A DNA stretch of 64,000 bases from Caldifarciminota bacterium. Lineage in GTDB: Bacteria; Hydrothermota; Hydrothermia; LBFQ01; DSFT01. The translations under genes and the position numbers were made by a program. The notes under the pieces were generated by a model. It did no database searches. It saw only the letters and a list, made by a program, of their open reading frames with translations, and was not told the origin of the DNA. Positions 52,378 through 62,021 of this stretch are shown here, one piece after another (the stretch's first letter is position 1; the number at the start of each line of letters is the position of its first letter). The stretch spans positions 21,437-85,436 of the forward strand of contig JANXBH010000006.1 in the NCBI GenBank assembly GCA_025060695.1, written 5' to 3'.

Positions 52378-54290
52378 TGAAATTAGAAATTATTTTTCCG
52401 GACAAAAGCACACAAGTATATGATATATCAGAAAATAAAAGCTTAATTGAAATAGATAGTGCATTAAAAAATTACTTAGTTGCGAAAAAAGATGACTTAC
52501 TATTTGACTTAACAAGACCTATTTTTGAAGTATTAAATGAAGATTGTAAAATAGAAGTTTTGGACTTTAATAGTGAAGAAGGAAAACAAGTTTATTGGCA
52601 TTCTTCTGCTCATATTTTAGCACAAGCTGTGAAAAGACTATTTCCGAATGCAAAGTTAGCAATTGGACCACCAACTGAAAGGGGATTTTTTTACGATATA
52701 GACTTTAACGGAAAAACTTTAACTGAGGAGGATATTAAGAAAATTGAAGAAGAAGCATATAAGATTATTAAAAGTGATTACTATGTAAGAAGGGAAGAAT
52801 GGGATAGTAATTATGCAAAAAATTTTTTTGAGGAAAAAAATGAGACATATAAAGTTATATTAATTGAGGAGTTTAATCAGGAGAAAGTTTCGGTGTATTT
52901 TCAGGGGGAATTTGTAGACTTATGTAGGGGACCTCACATTCCAAGGACAGGTTTAGTAAAGGCGTTTAAAATATTAAGTGTAAGTGGTGCATATTTTAAG
53001 GGAGATGAAAGAAACCCACAATTACAAAGAATATATGCTATTTCCTTTCCAACGGAGCAACAATTAGAAGAGTTTTTACATTTTTTGGAAGAAGCAAAAA
53101 AAAGAGACCACAGAACTATTGCAAGGCAATTAGAACTATTTGAAATTTACGAAGAAGCAGGAAGTGGTTTAGTATTCTTCCATCCAAAAGGTGCAATACT
53201 AAGAAAAATTTTAGAAGACTATTCAAAAGAAAAGCATTTAGAGAGAGGTTATAAACTTGTGTGGACTCCTCATGTTTTAAAAACTGATATTTGGAAAATT
53301 TCTGGACACTTGGACTATTATAGAGAAAATATGTTTATAATGGAAGAAAAAGAAGAACAATTTGGAGTTAAGCCCATGAATTGCCCTGCTCATATTCTTA
53401 TATATAAGTCAAAAAAATATTCATACAGAGACTTACCTCTTAAACTTTTTGAAATTGCTACTGTATATAGATATGAAAGAAGTGGAACACTTCATGGACT
53501 ATTAAGAGTAAGAAATATTACTCAGGATGATAGTCATATATTTTGTGCTCCATATCAAGTGGAGGAAGTTATAGTAGATGTTTTAGATTTGGCAAGGGAA
53601 GTTTTGAATAAATTTGGTTTTCATAAGTTTGAAATTCAACTTTCTGTAAGGGATAAAAGTGATACAAGTAAATATATGGGAAGTTCTGAGGAATGGTATA
53701 TTGCTGAAAAGGCTCTTAAGTTAGCACTTGAAAAATTAAATTTAGAATATAAAGTTCTTGAAGGGGAAGCTGCATTTTATGGACCTAAAATAGATATTCA
53801 TCTATACGATGTATTAGATAGAAAATGGCAATGTTCTACAATACAATTGGATTTTAATTTACCAAGAAGATTTAATTTAACATTCGTAGACAAGGATGGA
53901 AAAGAGAAGACACCAATAATTATACACAGAGCAATATTTGGTTCAATTGAGAGATTTATGGGAATTTTAATAGAAAATTATGCTGGTGAATTTCCATTCT
54001 GGCTATCACCTATTCAAGTCGTCATAGTTCCAGTTTCAGATAAATTCTTAGATTATGCGAACAAAGTTTATAACATTCTAAAACAAAAGGGATTTAGAGT
54101 GGAGTTGGACAGAAGGAAAGAAACAGTTGGATATAAAATAAGAGAGGCGGAAATTCAAAAAATACCCTTTGTGTTCGTAGTCGGTAAAAATGAAGTTGAA
54201 AATGAAGGTGTGTCTATTAGAAAAAGAAAGGTAGGAGATTTAGGATTTAAAAAGATAGATGAAGCAATAAGTATTTTAAATGAACAGTAA
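52377..54290 (+). CDS. thrS: threonyl-tRNA synthetase
   Basis: Charges tRNA-Thr. The 637 residues include the TGS domain (1-60), the editing domain with HSSAHILAQAVKRLFP (about 73-88) and CRGPHIPRTG, and the class II core. The core has the zinc Cys/His in KPMNCPAHIL, motif 2 RYERSGTLHGLLRVR and motif 3 HRAIFGSIERF. The anticodon-binding domain is at the end (VIVPVSDKFLDY). Coupled with the upstream OsmC gene and overlapping ispDF by 11 bases. Confidence 0.97.
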   Translation: MKLEIIFPDKSTQVYDISENKSLIEIDSALKNYLVAKKDDLLFDLTRPIFEVLNEDCKIEVLDFNSEEGKQVYWHSSAHILAQAVKRLFPNAKLAIGPPTERGFFYDIDFNGKTLTEEDIKKIEEEAYKIIKSDYYVRREEWDSNYAKNFFEEKNETYKVILIEEFNQEKVSVYFQGEFVDLCRGPHIPRTGLVKAFKILSVSGAYFKGDERNPQLQRIYAISFPTEQQLEEFLHFLEEAKKRDHRTIARQLELFEIYEEAGSGLVFFHPKGAILRKILEDYSKEKHLERGYKLVWTPHVLKTDIWKISGHLDYYRENMFIMEEKEEQFGVKPMNCPAHILIYKSKKYSYRDLPLKLFEIATVYRYERSGTLHGLLRVRNITQDDSHIFCAPYQVEEVIVDVLDLAREVLNKFGFHKFEIQLSVRDKSDTSKYMGSSEEWYIAEKALKLALEKLNLEYKVLEGEAAFYGPKIDIHLYDVLDRKWQCSTIQLDFNLPRRFNLTFVDKDGKEKTPIIIHRAIFGSIERFMGILIENYAGEFPFWLSPIQVVIVPVSDKFLDYANKVYNILKQKGFRVELDRRKETVGYKIREAEIQKIPFVFVVGKNEVENEGVSIRKRKVGDLGFKKIDEAISILNEQ

Positions 54291-55377
54291 ATTTACTGCT
54301 ATTATCCTTGGGGGAGGGGAAGGTAGGAGATTTGGAGCTTATAAGCAATTTGAGAAAGTTCTAAATATTCCAATTTATGAACTTTCAATAAGAGCATTTT
54401 ATGGATTAGTTGACGAAATTATTTTGGTTATTCCAAAGGGTTTTAATGTAAATATAAGGGATGTAAAGATAGTATATGGCGGAGATAGTAGGGAAAAATC
54501 AAGCTATAATGGAATAATAAATTCATCTTGTGATTATGTCTTAATACATGATGTAGTAAGACCATTGTTAAACAAAGAACTTGTTATGCGTATAAAGGAA
54601 GAATTACTAAATGGAAATGATGCCGTAGTACCATATATCAAATTGAGAGATACTATTAGAGATTTGTATGGAAATGATTTAAATAGAGAGGAACTTATGT
54701 TAATTCAAACACCTCAGGGCTTTAGAAAAGAACTAATAAAGCTTGCATACGAAAAAGCGTTTGAAAAAAACATATTTGGCACTGATGATGCATTTTACTA
54801 TAAACTTTTTGTATCAAGTAATATAAAATACATAGAAGGGGAATTAGAAAATTTCAAGATTACCTATAAATCTGATATTAAAATTTTGGAAAAGCTTTTA
54901 ATGAGTAAGATAAAAGTCGGGATAGGTTATGATATTCATCCAATAGTAGAAGGCAGGAAACTTATAATTGGAGGTGTTGAAATTACTTCAGAATTTGGAG
55001 CACTTGGTCATTCTGACGGAGATGTCCTTATTCATGCACTTATAGATAGTCTTGGAGGGATTTTATTAAATAAAAGCATAGGAGAGCTTTATCCTGAAAT
55101 AGATAAATACAAAGATATTTTAAGCTTAGAGCTACTAAAAGACTTTTCAAAGTATTTAGGTGGTATAAAAATTTTAAATATAGATGCGATAATTGTTCTA
55201 AGTCGTCCAAAATTATTGCCATACATTGATAAAATTAAAGAAAATATTTCAAACATACTAAATATTGATACTTTTGATGTTTCTGTTAAAGCAAAAAGTG
55301 GTAATAGTTTGAAAGATAATTTCGTAGAGTGCTTTTTAACTACAAGTTGTGTTATAATGAATTACCCCAATATTTAA
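54280..55377 (+). CDS. ispDF: IspD-IspF fusion of the MEP isoprenoid pathway
   Basis: A 365-residue bifunctional protein. Residues 1 to about 207 are IspD (CDP-methylerythritol synthesis): ILGGGEGRRFGAYKQFEK, LIHDVVRPLLN, IQTPQGFRKELI and TDDAFYYKL. Residues from about 208 are IspF (cyclodiphosphate synthase): VGIGYDIHPIVEGRKLIIGG (Asp-x-His zinc site), LGHSDGDVLIHALIDSLGG, then VSVKAKSGNSLKD. IspF is diverged in the IGELYPEIDKYKD segment, normally GxHFPDTD, but metal ligands remain. The fusion is known from alpha- and epsilonproteobacteria. Last intact gene before the decaying island. Confidence 0.93.
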   Translation: MNSKFTAIILGGGEGRRFGAYKQFEKVLNIPIYELSIRAFYGLVDEIILVIPKGFNVNIRDVKIVYGGDSREKSSYNGIINSSCDYVLIHDVVRPLLNKELVMRIKEELLNGNDAVVPYIKLRDTIRDLYGNDLNREELMLIQTPQGFRKELIKLAYEKAFEKNIFGTDDAFYYKLFVSSNIKYIEGELENFKITYKSDIKILEKLLMSKIKVGIGYDIHPIVEGRKLIIGGVEITSEFGALGHSDGDVLIHALIDSLGGILLNKSIGELYPEIDKYKDILSLELLKDFSKYLGGIKILNIDAIIVLSRPKLLPYIDKIKENISNILNIDTFDVSVKAKSGNSLKDNFVECFLTTSCVIMNYPNI

Positions 55378-55413
55378 CTTGATTAAGGAATTCGAAAAAA
55401 GAAATGAAAAAAC

Positions 55414-56503
55414 ATGACAGGAGAAAGCTATAGAAAAGAGATAGTTGATTACTTGAGTGAGTTGTATAATAGATATGCCTATGCTTTTAGCCCTGCTAGT
55501 AGAGACCCTGAAGTCAAATATCCCTATGATGATATAATAAGCTACAAATACGGAAACAATTTTGATGAATTCTTAGCAAAAAGAGGTATAACAGATAAGT
55601 ATGAAATTGCTGACTTCATTCTTGCTTTTGAGAGTAATATTGAGAAAAAGAAATATCGTGTAGAGCCTTTACTATCTGCATTTCATCGTGCAATGGGTTA
55701 TTTCATATCAAAAAGCTCAGTATATAAACTAAAGAATAATCCAATAGACATTTTCTATTAAGATACAGACAGTCAGTATTACAATGAGTTTAAGAGATTC
55801 ATACCAATGTTATATTCACTATCACTATTTCCTAATAGAGTTGGAAATGAGGACCGTGTTGCTTGTACTGTAGTCTTTTTTGCAAAGAGAGATAAAAAAG
55901 ACATTAGACACAATAGCTTCATATTTATATGATGCAATAAAGATAGTATACGAAAGATTCAAAAAAGAAAAAAAAGTGGGTTCAATCTTCTCATTGATTA
56001 CTATGATTATATGTTAAACGGTTTAGTTGACGTAATGCATGATATATATCAAAAATACACAGGTATAAAAGACAATTTACCATGTAAATCATGAATATCT
56101 TCCTATAAATGATTATTTCAGAGTATTAAGTGAGCTTAACAATGAAGTTGGTAATAATGAAGTTTATGGAATGATAGCAAGAAGTTTTGTATTATCATTA
56201 TTCTTTATAAGTCCTTTTGTAAAACTTTTAGGTTTTGACCTTATGAATATAATTGACGATGATGAACACTTGAGAAAAGGTATGAAAAACCTAAAGGATA
56301 ATTATGGCATTGAGTTAGGTGAAAGAAGATTTTTAGTTAAAAATCAAAGAATAATTAACGATGTATTAGAGAGTGTTGATATTGACTTCTATGTAGTTGA
56401 GGACCCAGCTGAAATAAACACACTAATGTATAATGGTATGAGTAAGGAAAGATTTGAAAAACTTGCAAAAGTATTCTATGACCTTGAGGATTTAGTATTT
56501 TAG
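55414..56503 (+). pseudogene. broken gene, unknown family, first of the island
   Basis: One ancestral reading of about 360 codons, now broken. The first 115 codons (MTGESYRKEIVDYLSELYNR onward) end in TAA at 55759. The same frame goes on as DTDSQYYNEFKRFIPMLYSLS to a TGA near 55930. A shifted frame reads SYLYDAIKIVYERFKKEKKVG; another shift gives DYYDYMLNGLVDVMHDIYQK; a third gives NHEYLPINDYFRVLSELNNE, continuing into a 110-codon end that stops at 56503. The conserved-looking peptides across the breaks show a recent inactivation by one stop and several indels. The product is not recognised; it is soluble and tyrosine-rich. Confidence 0.75.
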
Positions 56504-56514
56504 AAAGATTTTTA

Positions 56515-58317
56515 ATGCTTTTCTCCAAACTTGAGGAGAGATACATTTTTGGTAATGATGATTTTTATCGTGATATTTTTGAAGATGCTTCCATGAGGAA
56601 AGATTTTATTGACCTTGTAAGACTTTCATATTTTATCTATGATAATGCCTTATTTGTATTTTCAATGTATTATGGACTTAATAAAAATTTAAATGTTAGC
56701 TATTATATTGACCCAATACACATAGCAGTAGTTTCAAGCACTTTTAATATGCCAGCAATTCCATTGCTTTTCTATTCCGCAATTTCTTCAATTGTTACTA
56801 TTAATACGAAGAGAATAAGAGATAGAAAATATAATGATGGTTCTCCAGATTCACCTGTTAATATAGCATACGAAGTAATTGGTGTTTTTGACAGGAATAT
56901 ATCTTATGATATAACAGACCTCTTTACTTCATTCTATTCAACATCAACCGAATGGCAAAGAAAACTATATGTCTATCTCTTTACAGCCTTGTCAGGGGTT
57001 TCAATACAAGGTCTTACAGAAAAAGTAATATTTACAGAGTTTAACAAGTCAGAAAGTAATGGTAAAATAGCAAAAGTTTTTGATAGTATTAAGACTTTGA
57101 AAGATATAGCCAATGATAAAATGGTGCTTGCATTTGCAGGTATGACAGCTAACACTATCACATCTACTGAATATGACCATAAAAAAGCTGATAGAATAAA
57201 AGAAATACCCTATGATGATAAAGAGAAGGTAAAGAAATACTTCAATAAAATGTTATATTTGATGGTAGCAGAGCAGTGGAATGGAAATATAGCAAAAGAT
57301 ACTAATTTATCTGCATATATTGAAGAACTGAAAAATCCAGTTTTCAACTATTTTGGTTTTGTTATTGGTTTAACTCAATTTACTATATGTAATCCATTTT
57401 CTACTCCATTCTTTTCTAATGTTGTAAATTGTAGAAATGGTCTATTTAGTCAATTTTTATTTGAATGGACAATAAGGAAATCAATGGGTAGAGATTATGT
57501 TTTACCAGTAAATGAGACAATAATATTTGGTCCTGTTGCAAACTATGTATATGCAAGATTCTTAGATAGGGAGTTCAATATGAATATAAACTATGATGTA
57601 AAAAAACCATTATTGAATTATATTGAAGCGGTTGAAAGCTTTATTTCAAAAAATATAAAAAATGCCGTTAATGTAGTAGAAATTTTTGAAAAAGAGTTGG
57701 AAGAAAAATATGAAAACTTAATAACAAAACATTTTATCCCTAATTATTTACATTTAGGTAAAAAGAGCCTTCTTTCTGTATATTCCAGAAGAGTGCTTGT
57801 TGATACAAACCAGTCTCCTGACGGTGTCTCTTCTGTAGTGTCAAATCTATATCCTGCTCATCTTTCACTATATACTGCTGGTATTACAGTTGCAAGTTCT
57901 ATGGTATATTCTTCTCTTTCGGAAATGTATATGTTTGATATTACATCAAACAAAGAAACCCATTTAACGTCTAATGCTTATAGAATTGCTGAAGACTATA
58001 TTTATGCTAAGGTATTAATACCTAACTTATTATTCCACTGGATACCTACATCGGTTCTTTATGCTTCAAATACAGATGATAATTATAAAAGATTAGTTTC
58101 TCAAGATAAGGGTTTAGTTGCTTCATTGTTCTCTCCAGGAGTGAAATTTAATTTCTTTAATCCAGATTGGAATTTTGTTGACGATAAACTTAGAGGTTCT
58201 TATCTAATACATCAATTATACATTGATAAAATAGAAGATGCAAATACAAGAAATGTTTATTTAGATATAGAAAATGCAAGAATTAAACTTATTGATGAAA
58301 TTGATAGAATACTATAG
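56515..58317 (+). CDS. large unrecognised protein, intact, island gene 2
   Basis: A 600-residue open frame, intact between broken neighbours. No family, signal peptide or clear membrane span was recognised. It is tyrosine-, phenylalanine- and asparagine-rich with evenly mixed helices and strands. Phrases such as YHIAV-like HIAVVSSTFNMPAIPLLF, DTNQSPDGVSSVVSNLYPAHLS and LIPNLLFHWIPTSVLYAS suggest a structured, possibly multimeric protein. A viral structural or scaffold role is conceivable but unsupported. It ends four bases before a strong SD leading into the AAA+ gene, so the two were made together. Confidence 0.75.
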   Translation: MLFSKLEERYIFGNDDFYRDIFEDASMRKDFIDLVRLSYFIYDNALFVFSMYYGLNKNLNVSYYIDPIHIAVVSSTFNMPAIPLLFYSAISSIVTINTKRIRDRKYNDGSPDSPVNIAYEVIGVFDRNISYDITDLFTSFYSTSTEWQRKLYVYLFTALSGVSIQGLTEKVIFTEFNKSESNGKIAKVFDSIKTLKDIANDKMVLAFAGMTANTITSTEYDHKKADRIKEIPYDDKEKVKKYFNKMLYLMVAEQWNGNIAKDTNLSAYIEELKNPVFNYFGFVIGLTQFTICNPFSTPFFSNVVNCRNGLFSQFLFEWTIRKSMGRDYVLPVNETIIFGPVANYVYARFLDREFNMNINYDVKKPLLNYIEAVESFISKNIKNAVNVVEIFEKELEEKYENLITKHFIPNYLHLGKKSLLSVYSRRVLVDTNQSPDGVSSVVSNLYPAHLSLYTAGITVASSMVYSSLSEMYMFDITSNKETHLTSNAYRIAEDYIYAKVLIPNLLFHWIPTSVLYASNTDDNYKRLVSQDKGLVASLFSPGVKFNFFNPDWNFVDDKLRGSYLIHQLYIDKIEDANTRNVYLDIENARIKLIDEIDRIL

Positions 58318-58325
58318 AAAGGAGG
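58318..58325 (+). promoter_or_regulatory. strong Shine-Dalgarno of the AAA+ gene
   Basis: AAAGGAGG followed by TGAGACT, then ATG 58333. A strong SD of this kind contrasts with the leaderless starts of the host genes. Confidence 0.75.
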
Positions 58326-58332
58326 TGAGACT

Positions 58333-59975
58333 ATGTTATCAAGAATGGTAAGGAGTATATACAACACAATTATATCGGACATAGTGACTAACATAGAAAC
58401 CATAAGTGCTTATTATTGGACATTTTTTGAAGCTGTAAGAGCAGTAGGGAAATTAAAAGAAAACGGAGGAAATGGAGAAGATGCTAAGAAATACATTGAT
58501 AGATTAAAACTAATAGAAAATAAGATGTTAACTGGAGAAGGTGATGTTGAAATATACAAAATTGATAATACAAAGAGTGTTTATGCAAGGGTTTCACAAA
58601 TTAGAAGAAGTCCTATAATTGTAATGGGTCCTCCTGGTGTAGGAAAATCTGAAACAATACAAAACCTTGCAGAGCAGAAAATAGAAGATGAGAATGGAAA
58701 TGTTAAAACTTTTGGTATGAGGTTTAAAGAAGAAGTAAGTAATATTATCTCTTCACATATTATTGGTAAGTTTTACAATGCTTATGAAATTAAGGAAGTT
58801 GGAGACGTAATTGATAGTAGAGTTAGTGAGATAGTTTATGATTTTGTAAAATATATGGAAAACATAGAGTTAAGAGTATTAACTACTACATTATCACAAT
58901 TAAAACAATGGCAAATTGCAGGAATAGTGACAATTAGAGATATAGGTTATGATTTAGAAGAAACGGCAGTTGATATAGGAAAAGGTATAGCATACTCAAT
59001 TACGAAGAATGCAAGAGCTGATGAGATGATTGTTCCGAATTTCTATCCTTCATTCTCTGATGTTCTTGAAAGAAAGCCTATTTATTGGGTTTGGTTCTTA
59101 GACGAGCTTGTTAATACATTTCCTGAAAATATGCCACTAATTAATCAGCTTTTAGTTGAAGGACAAATTTCAAACAATTCATTAGGTCCAAACTTAACTA
59201 TAGTTTCAGCAGGAAATCCATTTTTTGGTTTTAATGGTACTTGACAATGGTCATTTTTGTACTTTAAAGTTTTGGTATGACATATAGACTTGAAAAGAAA
59301 AAGTAAGATGTTCTTTCAGATGTATCATTATACACTGAGGAATTTATTAGTCATTTTAAACATTTTCTCCTTACACTGCCAAATGAAGTTAATCTCGTAA
59401 ATCCTATGTTTAGGCTTAATAAAATTGATATCAATGAAGAAAAAAATTTTAAATTAACGTATGATAAACTTGTAGAGTTAATAGATTTAACACTAAGTAG
59501 AATTGCAAGTAAAAATCAAGACCTCAAAGTAGAATTAAAAAAAACGACGAATGCTGAAAGAACACCCTTCATGTACATGGTAAGTGCATTATCATACAAA
59601 AATATGACAATGTCTGTAAGTAAAGCACCATATAGTAGTAGTGAATCGTGGTTTGCTGCAACGAGAAGAGCAATACCAATAGTAGAACAAATTTATAATA
59701 AACCTGATATTGATTATTACAAAGCGCTCCTAACTAACGTGGTTGAAATTTTAAGTAGTAATATTTCAGAAGCTGATATGGAGGCTTTTTATACAGGAGA
59801 TAAAAAAATAATTTACAATGAGTTTGGCTACAATATAATGGAGCTTGCTGGGACTATTGGAAGTCTTCCTGGGGTTTCTTATGGTTTATATCTTATTGTA
59901 AGAAGTATAGAAAAATCAAGTTCTTCTGATATGGGGGAAGAAAGCATGACAAAAAGACAATGCATGAAGAAATAA
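58333..59975 (+). pseudogene. broken MoxR-like AAA+ ATPase, island gene 3
   Basis: The first 303 codons are intact and hold Walker A MGPPGVGKSETIQNL (about 98-112), a long insert, Walker B IYWVWFLDELVNTFPE and sensor 1 TIVSAGNPFFGFNG, the pattern of MoxR/CbbQ-type ATPases that remodel or activate partner proteins. At the sensor the frame breaks (TGA 59242). A shifted frame continues LDNGHFCTLKFWYDI, then stops, and another reads TEEFISHFKHFLLTLPNEVN into a 189-codon open frame ending at 59975. The gene is thus split by at least two indels plus stops. Full ancestral length was about 540 codons. Confidence 0.8.
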
Positions 59976-60663
59976 TAGAATATAACGAACATTTAAACTT
60001 TTTACAACTTCTTATTCAATCTGTAAATGTCCTTTTACATTTAATTTATACCGAAGCAGTTAGTCAGATATTTACAAAATTGCCTGGGGTTCTTAGAAAA
60101 TCAGTAATAGATAGTTTTTTTATGGAAAAACAAAAAGAAGCCTATAAGTTTATACTATGACAGAAATAGCATATAGACATTCTTGCAAAAAAGAATATTG
60201 TTTTTTCAAATTTCAATAGATGAATACCAAGCAGGTCTTTTATTTAGAATGGCAGATGGTGTTAGAGAATACAATTCTTGTTTAATATCTACATTTATGT
60301 TATTAAATTTCCAGATATAGAAAAAGATAAAGCGGGGGTTTTGTGGGAACTCATTTAAAGTATTTGGTTTTCTTGATTTCAATGAGTGTGATACTTTGAA
60401 CAGGTAAGGTCTATAAAAATCGCATATTTTATTGATGGCGAATGAAGTTAAAATTATTAAAGGATTTCGTTGAGAAAAACAAGGTTAGATTTTCACTTCA
60501 TCTTATAACAGAGAATAAATACAAAGAGCTAATGGATGATTTTAATCAATTTTTAGCTCAAAATTACAAAAAAACAATTTTGAAATTCCAAAAGAATAAG
60601 CTAAACTTTGAACAAAGACGAGAACGATGCAAGAAAGCTTTACGAAAGATACTACAAAGGTGA
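59945..60663 (+). pseudogene. degraded downstream gene of the island, unknown family
   Basis: Fragments in three frames: HEEIIEYNEHLNFLQLLIQ (open 59960-60160), then ISIDEYQAGLLFRMADGVRE (about 60207 on, broken by stops), IEKDKAGVLWELI in another frame, and a 73-codon piece with VRFSLHLITENKYKELMDD and a basic end (60442-60663). MoxR-type ATPases are usually followed by a VWA or metallopeptidase-like partner gene; this fragment is where it would lie, but I see no clear MIDAS motif. No SD or promoter element is present. The remaining 80 bases to the next gene hold nothing recognisable. Confidence 0.55.
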
Positions 60664-60741
60664 TTTTTTAACTAAAACTAATGACATAAACAGCGCACAA
60701 TTCTTTTGAACTAAAAAATGCTGACAATCAAAAAAACATTA

Positions 60742-61029
60742 TTATATACTCTCTCTTCTTTTTTTCAAAAATAGCTTATATAAGTTTTCATCATTTATAG
60801 AAATTATGCCTACTTCACCTCTATCAAAAACTTTTCCCAATTCTTCCTTAGTCATGTCTAATATAATTATCTCTATGTTTAGTCTTTTAGCTAATTTTAT
60901 TATTTTCTGTTTTCCTGCATAATCTTTTGCCAAAATTATAGCCTTTACATTTCTTATTGACTTTATAGTTTGCATCGTCCCAATCTTTAGCTTTCCAGTC
61001 TTTCTGATAAATCTTAATATCTGTTCCAA
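60742..61029 (-). CDS. L7Ae/L30e-family RNA-binding protein
   Basis: A 95-residue protein of the L7Ae/L30e/YlxQ group, which binds kink-turn RNA. RKTGKLKIGTMQTIKSIRNV (9-28) and KAIILAKDYAGKQKIIKLAKR (29-49) are the family blocks, followed by IEIIILDMTKEELGKVFD and GIISINDENLYKLF. Bacterial members are small ribosome- or RNase P-associated proteins. It starts with TTG, eight bases after CCTTAAAATTT; the nearer ATG is out of frame. Single-gene unit, divergent from dapB. Confidence 0.88.
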   Translation of the reverse strand: MEQILRFIRKTGKLKIGTMQTIKSIRNVKAIILAKDYAGKQKIIKLAKRLNIEIIILDMTKEELGKVFDRGEVGIISINDENLYKLFLKKRRESI

Positions 61030-61037
61030 AACTGCAT

Positions 61038-61048
61038 AAATTTTAAGG
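61038..61048 (-). promoter_or_regulatory. leaderless-type promoter element of the L7Ae-like gene
   Basis: Minus strand CCTTAAAATTT, eight bases before the TTG start. Confidence 0.6.
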
Positions 61049-61076
61049 AATAAAAAAGCAATTTTAAGATATTTTG

Positions 61077-61089
61077 TGCTATAAAATTT
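61077..61089 (+). promoter_or_regulatory. extended -10-like element of dapB
   Basis: TGCTATAAAATTT, identical to the heptosyltransferase gene element, four bases before ATG 61094. Confidence 0.65.
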
Positions 61090-61093
61090 TTTT

Positions 61094-61756
61094 ATGAAAA
61101 TTGCTATAATTGGAATAAATGGAAGAATGGGAAAGGAAGTTGCAAATGCTTTAAGGGAAAATAACTATGATTTTTTTGGTATAGACAAAAATGACAATTT
61201 TGAAAACTATAAGCTTGCTGACATTTTAATAGAGTTTACCAATAGAGATGCAAATGTTGAGCATATAAAATATGTTTTGAATGAGCCAAGGAAATATATA
61301 ATAGGAACTACAGGATTTGCTGAAGAGGACATGGAGCTAATTTACAAACTTTCTGAAAAGACCGCAGTTTTTCTTTCTTATAATTTTTCCTATGGATTAA
61401 ATGTTCTTTTAAAATTCTTACCTTTACTTTATCAAAACTTATTAAACTACGATTTAATTTTATACGAGATGCATCATAGACATAAAAAGGACAAACCGAG
61501 TGGGACTGCAAAAATGATACTGGAAAGATTAAAAAAAGTCAATAGTGGTTTAAATTTAGAAATTTTTTCATACAGAATAGGTGGTATTTTTGGTGAACAT
61601 ACACTAATTTTTTCAAATGAGAGTGAGGTTATTGAAATAACTCACAGAGCATTAAGTAGAAGAGTTTTTGCTTTAGGAGTCTTAAAAGCTATAGAGTTTA
61701 TAAAAAACAAGGAAAGAGGATTTTTTAATATGGAAAATTTAGTAGAAGTTCTTTAA
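61094..61756 (+). CDS. dapB: 4-hydroxy-tetrahydrodipicolinate reductase
   Basis: Second committed step of lysine and diaminopimelate synthesis, using NAD(P)H. The nucleotide site is MKIAIIGINGRMGKEVANAL, and the catalytic block is EMHHRHKKDKPSGTAKMIL (about 131-149). FSYNFSYGLNVLLKFLPLLY precedes it. At 220 residues it is a compact form, shorter than the E. coli enzyme, as in several thermophiles. Its last 32 bases overlap the convergent HTH regulator gene. Confidence 0.94.
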   Translation: MKIAIIGINGRMGKEVANALRENNYDFFGIDKNDNFENYKLADILIEFTNRDANVEHIKYVLNEPRKYIIGTTGFAEEDMELIYKLSEKTAVFLSYNFSYGLNVLLKFLPLLYQNLLNYDLILYEMHHRHKKDKPSGTAKMILERLKKVNSGLNLEIFSYRIGGIFGEHTLIFSNESEVIEITHRALSRRVFALGVLKAIEFIKNKERGFFNMENLVEVL

Positions 61757-62021
61757 GATTGTTAATATATTCAAGAAACCTCTTTTTACCCTCCTCAGTA
61801 AGTTTATAGAATGTTTTTGGTCTTTTATTTACAAATGTTTTTCTTGAGATTATAATATTTGCCTGTTCTAAAACCTTTAAATGAGATGCTAAGTTCCCAT
61901 CAGTAAGATTTAACTTTTCTTTCAAATAACTAAAATCTACCTCTTCTTCTAAAAGTAATATAGTTAATATTCCAAGCCTTGTTTTTTCATGAAATAATGG
62001 ATCTAACTTATCAAAATACAT
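61725..62021 (-). CDS. small winged-helix regulator (ArsR/MarR-like)
   Basis: A 98-residue transcription regulator that is mostly one winged helix: LDPLFHEKTRLGILTILLLE, FSYLKEKLNLTDGNLASHLK (recognition helix) and KTFVNKRPKTFYKLTEEGKK (wing). This form is the HTH_27-type regulator that responds in unknown ways. It overlaps the TonB-receptor-like gene by 11 bases and is the last gene of that unit, so it may control receptor expression. It also overlaps dapB on the other strand by 32 bases. Confidence 0.88.
   Translation of the reverse strand: MYFDKLDPLFHEKTRLGILTILLLEEEVDFSYLKEKLNLTDGNLASHLKVLEQANIIISRKTFVNKRPKTFYKLTEEGKKRFLEYINNLKELLLNFPY

Noticed and set aside
55414-60663. Frameshifts as assembly or sequencing errors
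   Set aside because: Breaks cluster only in this island and include several stops and indels; the surrounding 58 kb is intact. Not fully excluded without reads.
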